The notes under the pieces are model-generated. The model was not told where the DNA came from. It saw only the letters and a list, made by a program, of their open reading frames with translations, and did not search any database. The translations under genes were made by a program, and so were the position numbers. From Archilochus colubris (taxonomy: Eukaryota > Chordata > Aves > Apodiformes > Trochilidae), in assembly GCA_023079485.1 (NCBI GenBank), contig CM041115.1, positions 25,731,505 to 25,795,504 on the forward strand: DNA of 64,000 nucleotides. The letters run 5' to 3'. This document shows, piece by piece, positions 57,811 through 64,000 of this stretch (the first letter of the stretch is position 1; each line of letters starts with the position of its first letter).

Positions 57811-60090
57811 ATGCAGGCATCCTGCTGTGGCCAGAATAGTAGCTTCATACAGCAGTGTAGAGGTAATCATGTCTCTGAACTCCATGGAGATAGCTTGAAA
57901 ATGTTTAAACTTTCTTACTGAAATGAGGACTGGGTTTTTTTCTTAAAAATGTTTTTATTTCACTATTTGGACTGCATCTTATGGTGCTGTAATACATGGT
58001 TGAAACTTAGATCAGTATTGTGTCATTTTTAGTTTCAAACTTTGTTCTTGATCTATTTATTTACTGAGAACAGTTATCTTTAGGTAGTATTATATATTCT
58101 TCCTAGCTGAAATGCAAGTCAAAATAATTGTATATACAATCATATTAACAACCCTTACTTGATAAAAATGTAAGCATCAGCTAAGAGGTAGAGTTTGTTC
58201 TACAGAAAAAGTTGGTACATGTCAATCAGTAACACAAACAGTTTTATCAGGGACTAATTCTTCCATTTGTCTTAAATAATTATAGACCTGGTCACTATGT
58301 CTGCCCACTGTGCCACTGAAAGCTGCAGTGTAATATGAAATGGGTTTTGTACCTGATCTTCATCTTACAAATAAAGTTAGTTCATACAGATTTGGAAAAT
58401 GACAGCAGTAATGTTTCCCTCTTAATGCTGGATCTTAGCCCTGTAAGACAAATTAAATCCATTCCCTATCCTGGCCTCGAATGACAGCTCCATTTTTTTC
58501 TTGTCTGGTTTGAATTACCTCAAGTCTGTAACCATAAAGAATTTATCCCTTTCAAGAGACTTCTCCCAGCCTATAATAAATTCGCATGGGTCACCCCATC
58601 AGTGTGATGAATTTGCATTATTATTTCATTATGGGAAAGGAAGAAAGAGGATTATATCTCTTGCAGTGGCTAATTCAACCTGAACACATGATTAAACTTG
58701 GCATTTATGACTTTGAGTGTCACAGAAAACTAATTGTAAACTGAGAGCTATGGATAATTAGGTCCTTTGTCATTAAACATTTTTTTTTCCTATTTATCAC
58801 AGGACATACTACAGACAATACTAGTGTTTTCATTTAGCTCTTGGTTATTTTAAGCTTATTTATCCAAATGAAAATCGATCTAGTTTCTCAAATTGAAGGC
58901 TTTATGTAAATTTTGTTTCAATCATGCTGTTAAACTATGAAACAAGGTGGCACTTAAGCTGCAGTATGAATGACACTGCAATTTGGATTGTGTCGCTCAT
59001 AAATCCGCTTCAGTTTTAGTGTATGGTTAATTTGTTTCACATGAATGATACTGAATAAGAAAGTTACTTAAACTATTTTCTCACAAGAGACAGTTTCTTT
59101 TGTCATTTATTATCAGTCATATGTTCCTTGCATGGATTTGTTTTGTTGTAGAGCTGTATACATCAGAGTTTAATAAATTACATTTAAAGAGAAACTACTT
59201 CCTGAGATTCTGAAGAAAAAAGTTATGATTATAACAGGTTTGATGTGCTTTGCTGGAAACAGCTACAGGAGTAGTTAAGGCTTTTGTCTTCTGTTAATTT
59301 AGCTATTTTTAATGCATATATTTATTTATTTAATTTTACCAATTTTGTTTCTCCTTGGAATGGATTTAAGATAGGAGAGATTATACATGTGAAGAGCAAG
59401 AAATTCTGGATGTTGCAGCTGATGCAAGGTACAATTTTTGTGCGTTTCTTGAGTTATTAGTATCTGAAGAGTACATCAACTGGGGCCTCTAAAATTTCAA
59501 AATATGAAATGAAATATTAATTTTAAAAGGTATAAATAAGAAATAGAAAATCTACTAAAAAGACTAGGAATAAGTTTATGATGCATCACAATAAAATATT
59601 TATGATCAACTAACAGCCGTCTGCAAGACAGAAATAATGTTTTTTTGGGTTTTGTTTGGTTTTTTTTCACAGTAATGTGAAATTCATTGCCTCAGAATAT
59701 TGTTGTGACCAAACATAACTGGCTTACAAAAGAGTTAACTTCATTAAGTGCTCTCTAACTTGACAGTCCTGTATGAAATCCTGAGGCAAGGAACTCCTAC
59801 GTTTACCAGTTTCTGAAGATGGAAGGAATTTTTTCACTCTTCCCTTTATTCTTCCTGAAAATCCCTGCTGGATACCATGATAGACAAGAGACATGAAAAC
59901 AGAATTTAGGTGTGACAGTTTAATGTAATATTCCCAGATTCCAGAAGGAGGTAAATAGTGACAAGGGACTTAGTGAGACTGATAATGCAGCAGAAATATT
60001 TCAAGGTTCATCAATTAGGAAATATTTTTGAGTTTTATTAGACATGAAATAAAAAATAGTTGTTGCCAATAGGAAAAATAGGACGAAAGC

Positions 60091-60112
60091 ATATATATAT
60101 GTATATATATAT
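60091..60112. repeat. Short (TA)n microsatellite
   Basis: CATATATATATGTATATATA-like run with a single G interruption. Confidence 0.85.
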
Positions 60113-61457
60113 GAAAAAACCCTTAGGATGTGAACTACAATAAGATATTGAAGTAGCATCAGACTCAGATCTTAATCTGACTGATTTTATTAAAATAATG
60201 GCCGTTGTTTTCAGTTATTTATTCTGCTGCCTCCAAGGATCCATGTTTTAATGTTTTGTGCGTGAAAACCAAGTTTCTGATGGAATAGCTTTTGACTGTG
60301 ATCAGACTGGAAAAACAAAACCAAAGCAGCCCACAACAAACTTACTGTTCATTTGTTCATTCTTTGGCTACTGGGTAAAATATTACATTATTCAGTTTTT
60401 GCCCTGGAGAAACTTATGCTACAGTTTTAAAAACAGACAAAGTACAGATCCATTCTTCTACATGGTGACTAAATCAAAAGACTGCCCATCTCAATACATG
60501 TGGAAAAGGCAGCTCCAGAGGTGTCGAATTAGAAAGTTTTACTTACAGACTTGAGCTGGGTTTTTTCAGTCCAAACTTGGCTTTTTATGAGTTTTATTTA
60601 AAAATTCTGACTTGTGTTTACCTCTGCATCTCATTGCAGACACAGTTAATTTAGGTTATGACACAATCTGAGTTTGCTAGATATTATGTGTTTCTTGTAA
60701 AATGGTGAGTGCAATTACAGATCAAGTGGGCTAATGAATAAATATGTTTAGATGCCAAACTAGTTGCAAGCATTCTTGAATCAGGTGTTTAAATGGGTAT
60801 AATACCTAGACTAGTTATAATAAATCCAATTTAATTACGTGGTAGATTTGCATTGGTAGGAAGCAAATTATGATAGAATAGCATGCTGCAGAAAAATAGA
60901 TTTCTTCTGAATCAAAGTGTTACAATTTTGAAAATAATACTGAATCACAAAGAACTAACATATTTGTAAAACAGTTCCAAGCAGGAAGTCACACCGATAA
61001 AGGTTTTTAGATAGTATGTTGACACATACAACCCTACTGATTTCAAAGGCACTGCCGTGCTTAAAATTTTGGTCAATATGGTTCCCAGTATTTCAACTTT
61101 GTTTATATATTCATCAAGTCTTTATGACACTGTCTTCAGGAGCCTGGAGTGGAGAAAGAAGCATATAAGAGAATATTACAAATATCAAAGTGAGTTGATA
61201 GTTTAAACTACAGCTAAGATAAGAATGGCTTTAGCTGCAAAGAGAGACTAGCAGTAAAACTTACTGACAGAAGCAATAGATGCCAATATACTAATGAATA
61301 TATTAAGAAAATATTTGTCATAAGGAGACAAAAGGTGAGGAAAGAAAAGGAAGATATAAAAGAAACTTTATATAAAATGTATCATCTATGAAATAAATAC
61401 ATCTTGTGCTTCACCAGAAATAATGGGAAAAAAATTAGGAGGTTCTTGGAGAAGCAA

Positions 61458-61502
61458 TATTTATACAAGAGTTCTACAAGAGTATTTATACAAGAGTTCT
61501 AG
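61458..61502. repeat. Tandem duplication, period 25 bp
   Basis: TATTTATACAAGAGTTCTA occurs at 61458 and again at 61483. Confidence 0.88.
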
Positions 61503-62628
61503 CAAATGCAACAAAACCTTAGCAAATCATGGAAAAGAAAGTCTTTAACTCAAAGGAAAAACAAATCAGGTTTTAATGTTTGAATACATAAGAAAGAGTA
61601 AACCAACGTTAGTACAACACTTTTTCGAGGCAATCTGTCAAAGTTCTAGGTTACAGTAAAACTCTAAACTTAACTACCAAAGTGGGGAAAATGATAAAGT
61701 AAAAAAAAGAAACCTGAATTTCAAGTAGAAGCAGCAGTTCACCAGAAATAGATAACATAAAAGATACAAATGGATTTATATGGATATTTTAACGACAATA
61801 GAATATTCAGCTGAGGAGGGAAAAAAACCTGGATTTTGGAAGGAATTTTGGTGACTTCCAAGGTCTCTAAATGAATGATTTAAGTGAGAGAAATCAACTA
61901 GACTCATTAGAAAAAAATGGGGGATTTTAGGTTGGTGGAAGGGATATCAGATGGGGTGAAAAATAGGTCTGTAGGAATCATTAGCATGGAAATTATCTTG
62001 TTTCTGAAGAAAGCTGACGTTATGTATTATGATAATTCACAGGAACTGGTGAAATTAATAGATAAGGAGTAAGTTTTTTAGTTCAACACTAATAGAATAT
62101 GAATTAAAGAAAACGAGAGACAACAAAGTATTTGGTAGATGTGATAATATTAGAAATGTCTGTCATCAGAGAGTCTAGAGCAGAACTACTTATCAAAAAA
62201 CAAAACGTTTGACATTAGAAGTTAGATTAATCAGAGAATGTAATAAGTAATTTTTCTGGTAAGACACCAGTAAAAGACAATATATTTTGGATTGCAGTAC
62301 TGGTAATACCATGAAAAGCATAGCATACAACAAAGAGGAAAACACCACAGCTAAGGACAATCAGAGCTTCTAGAATTTCATTTATACAAAGGTCATCAAA
62401 AGAATGAATGGTTGAACTGTGTCAAGGAAGACTGAATATGTGGACTTGGTTGAAATCAGAAGATTCACTTCTAAGTAGAGCTTAACTTCTACTACTTTGA
62501 CATTACCATAAGTTTTAAAGGGAGAAAACTTTTCAACATATTTCTACAAGGTGATTCATATACTTTCACCTGCAGAGTGCCATCTCACTTCTAATGTAGT
62601 GAGATTACACCGATGATTCAGTCTGGGT

Positions 62629-62650
62629 TTTTTTTGTTTTTTTTTTTTCG
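62629..62650. repeat. T-rich tract
   Basis: TTTTTTTTGTTTTTTTTTTTT-like run, low complexity. Confidence 0.85.
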
Positions 62651-64000
62651 GTCTGTGTAAGGGCTCTTCCTGACTTCCTTAGAATCTGGATCTGGACCTT
62701 GTGGCCATTTGTTCATACAAATGGGTAGGAGGGAAAGAGTTAGTTGTATTAATTCCTGCTGTCATTCTGTCCTCAGGATAGGGCAACCTTAAATTGTTCC
62801 AAGAATCATGTGAGAACATTCTTTGCTATAAGAAATGTAATAATATAAATTATATTCTTTAAAAATTTCCAGTAATAAGGGATTATTTTTCCTTTCATCC
62901 ACTATAACTATGCTTCAGAACTCTTTGTAGTATTCATTTTTAAAATAAATTTTCATTTCCATTTCTGTCTGGGAAGCCTTGTCTTCAACTCTTTTGCCAG
63001 ATTTATCCAGGAAATCAGACATTCTGAGGTAGCAGCTTGTTGTAAAGCTACTTCAGTTCATTGAAAAGATTTAATTTTTTTCCTAGAGGATATCCTTCAG
63101 CACTTTATAGTTCCAATCTTGTAACTGAATCCTGTTAAATGATCTTTCTTGCCCCACATGTATATATCAGAAATTTGCCTAATGAAAAACAGATAGCAAC
63201 ATAAATAATAAACAACCGATTTCAAATTTCCCCCTAAATCACTAAATATATGTTTTCTTAACTCCAACAGAACCATTAGGGGTGTGTCTCCAAAATAAAA
63301 TCAGATTCAGGAATTGATTTGTTTGCAAGATAAATACATTTAAAAATTATGATGAGTTCATGCACAGAATAAAAACTGCATATGCTTTAAAAGTAGACTT
63401 CTACTAATAAATTACAGAGGTATATTCACGTTAAAAATCTATCTTACAGAGCTATTTAAATGAAAAAATATCAAGACTTTTGATCTTATTGAGGCATTTA
63501 CATTCCTACTATGAAACTGTCCAAGTATGCTCTTTAAATGTAATATTTCATACAGAGAAAAAACAGCGAATACAATAGAGACTAAGAATATAATTTTACT
63601 CAAAGGTTATGGTCTGAGTTTTGTCTTACTGACTGAGACATATGCAAGAATAGAACGAACTCATTCCCTAGAGAAAATGCCAAGGATGTCCAAATATTGA
63701 CATAAGGCTTTTCAGCTCTGTTTTCTGCTTGTTGCGCTCCATAGGTGGCTGTCTACATCATTACCCAGCAGTGCTTGCCTTCATGGGATTTATGAGATAA
63801 TGTATGTTGTCTGAAAAAATTTAATTTTTCAATTAATTAGGCTTCTGTTAGGAGATCTGATAAGAACCAAACCCAAGGTTTAGGACAGTATTAGTTGCTT
63901 ACTGTAAATTATTGCTTTACTTTAAAGACAAGATGGTTAGACTTTCAGCAGAATGTAAAAAAGACAAACAAACGAACAAAAAACCCCAACAAGTTTTGGA

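Larger units (their letters stand above)
57811..64000. other. Unique AT-rich DNA
   Basis: No interspersed repeat or supported gene over 6 kb. An octamer-type ATTTGCAT lies near 58612, inside a stretch (58500-59050) with few low-complexity runs. The open frame at 60258-60554 (98 codons) has no recognisable domain. Confidence 0.5.

Noticed and set aside
1..64000. CRISPR arrays, tRNA or rRNA genes, or a novel defence-type system
   Set aside because: No regularly spaced repeats, no cloverleaf-like segments and no gene cluster; the window is repeat-rich vertebrate DNA.

Overview
The window is about 64 kb of AT-rich vertebrate nuclear DNA, and its repeats mark it as avian. It holds many CR1 (chicken repeat 1) LINE fragments in both orientations. 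Several end in the bird-typical tail that reads CATAGAATCATAGAAT on the antisense side. I found no convincing host protein-coding exon, tRNA, rRNA or CRISPR array. The non-repeat DNA looks like a gene desert or a long intron. Two fragments resemble a long-terminal-repeat (LTR) family I associate with ERVL-type elements of neoavian birds, so a non-galliform bird is more likely than chicken; that is recognition from memory, not a search result.

Layout. 1-12 kb: unique AT-rich DNA with a composite CR1 tail near 1.4-2.0 kb and simple repeats. 12-21 kb: a CR1-dense block of about ten fragments on both strands; one CR1 is split by a 763-bp antisense solo LTR (14746-15508). 21-35 kb: mostly unique DNA, with CR1 copies at 26.2-26.7 and 29.1-29.9 kb and a weak LTR or promoter-like unit at 28.1-28.3 kb. 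35.3-45.3 kb: one degenerate sense-strand endogenous retrovirus (ERV) bounded by paired LTRs, with a probable gag remnant, protease, reverse transcriptase, RNase H, integrase and env. A CR1 copy sits inside its pol gene and an antisense solo LTR inside its env gene; the latter is of the same family as the one at 14.7 kb. 46-54 kb: unique DNA with an ERVL-like LTR fragment and another candidate solo LTR (51.5-52.0 kb). 54.7-56.9 kb: a three-level nest, an LTR inside a sense CR1 inside an antisense CR1. 57.4-57.8 kb: one more CR1. 57.8-64 kb: unique AT-rich DNA.

No set of genes here works together as a system. The biology is layered retroelement invasion. The insertion order can be read from which element interrupts which, and the ERV is broken in every gene (stops, frameshifts, insertions, and a YIDN in place of the usual reverse-transcriptase YXDD). 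The least explained points are the two matched antisense solo LTRs, the CR1 copies with apparent internal deletions, a hairpin present only in the 3' LTR, and an unclear outer boundary of the ERV's LTRs.
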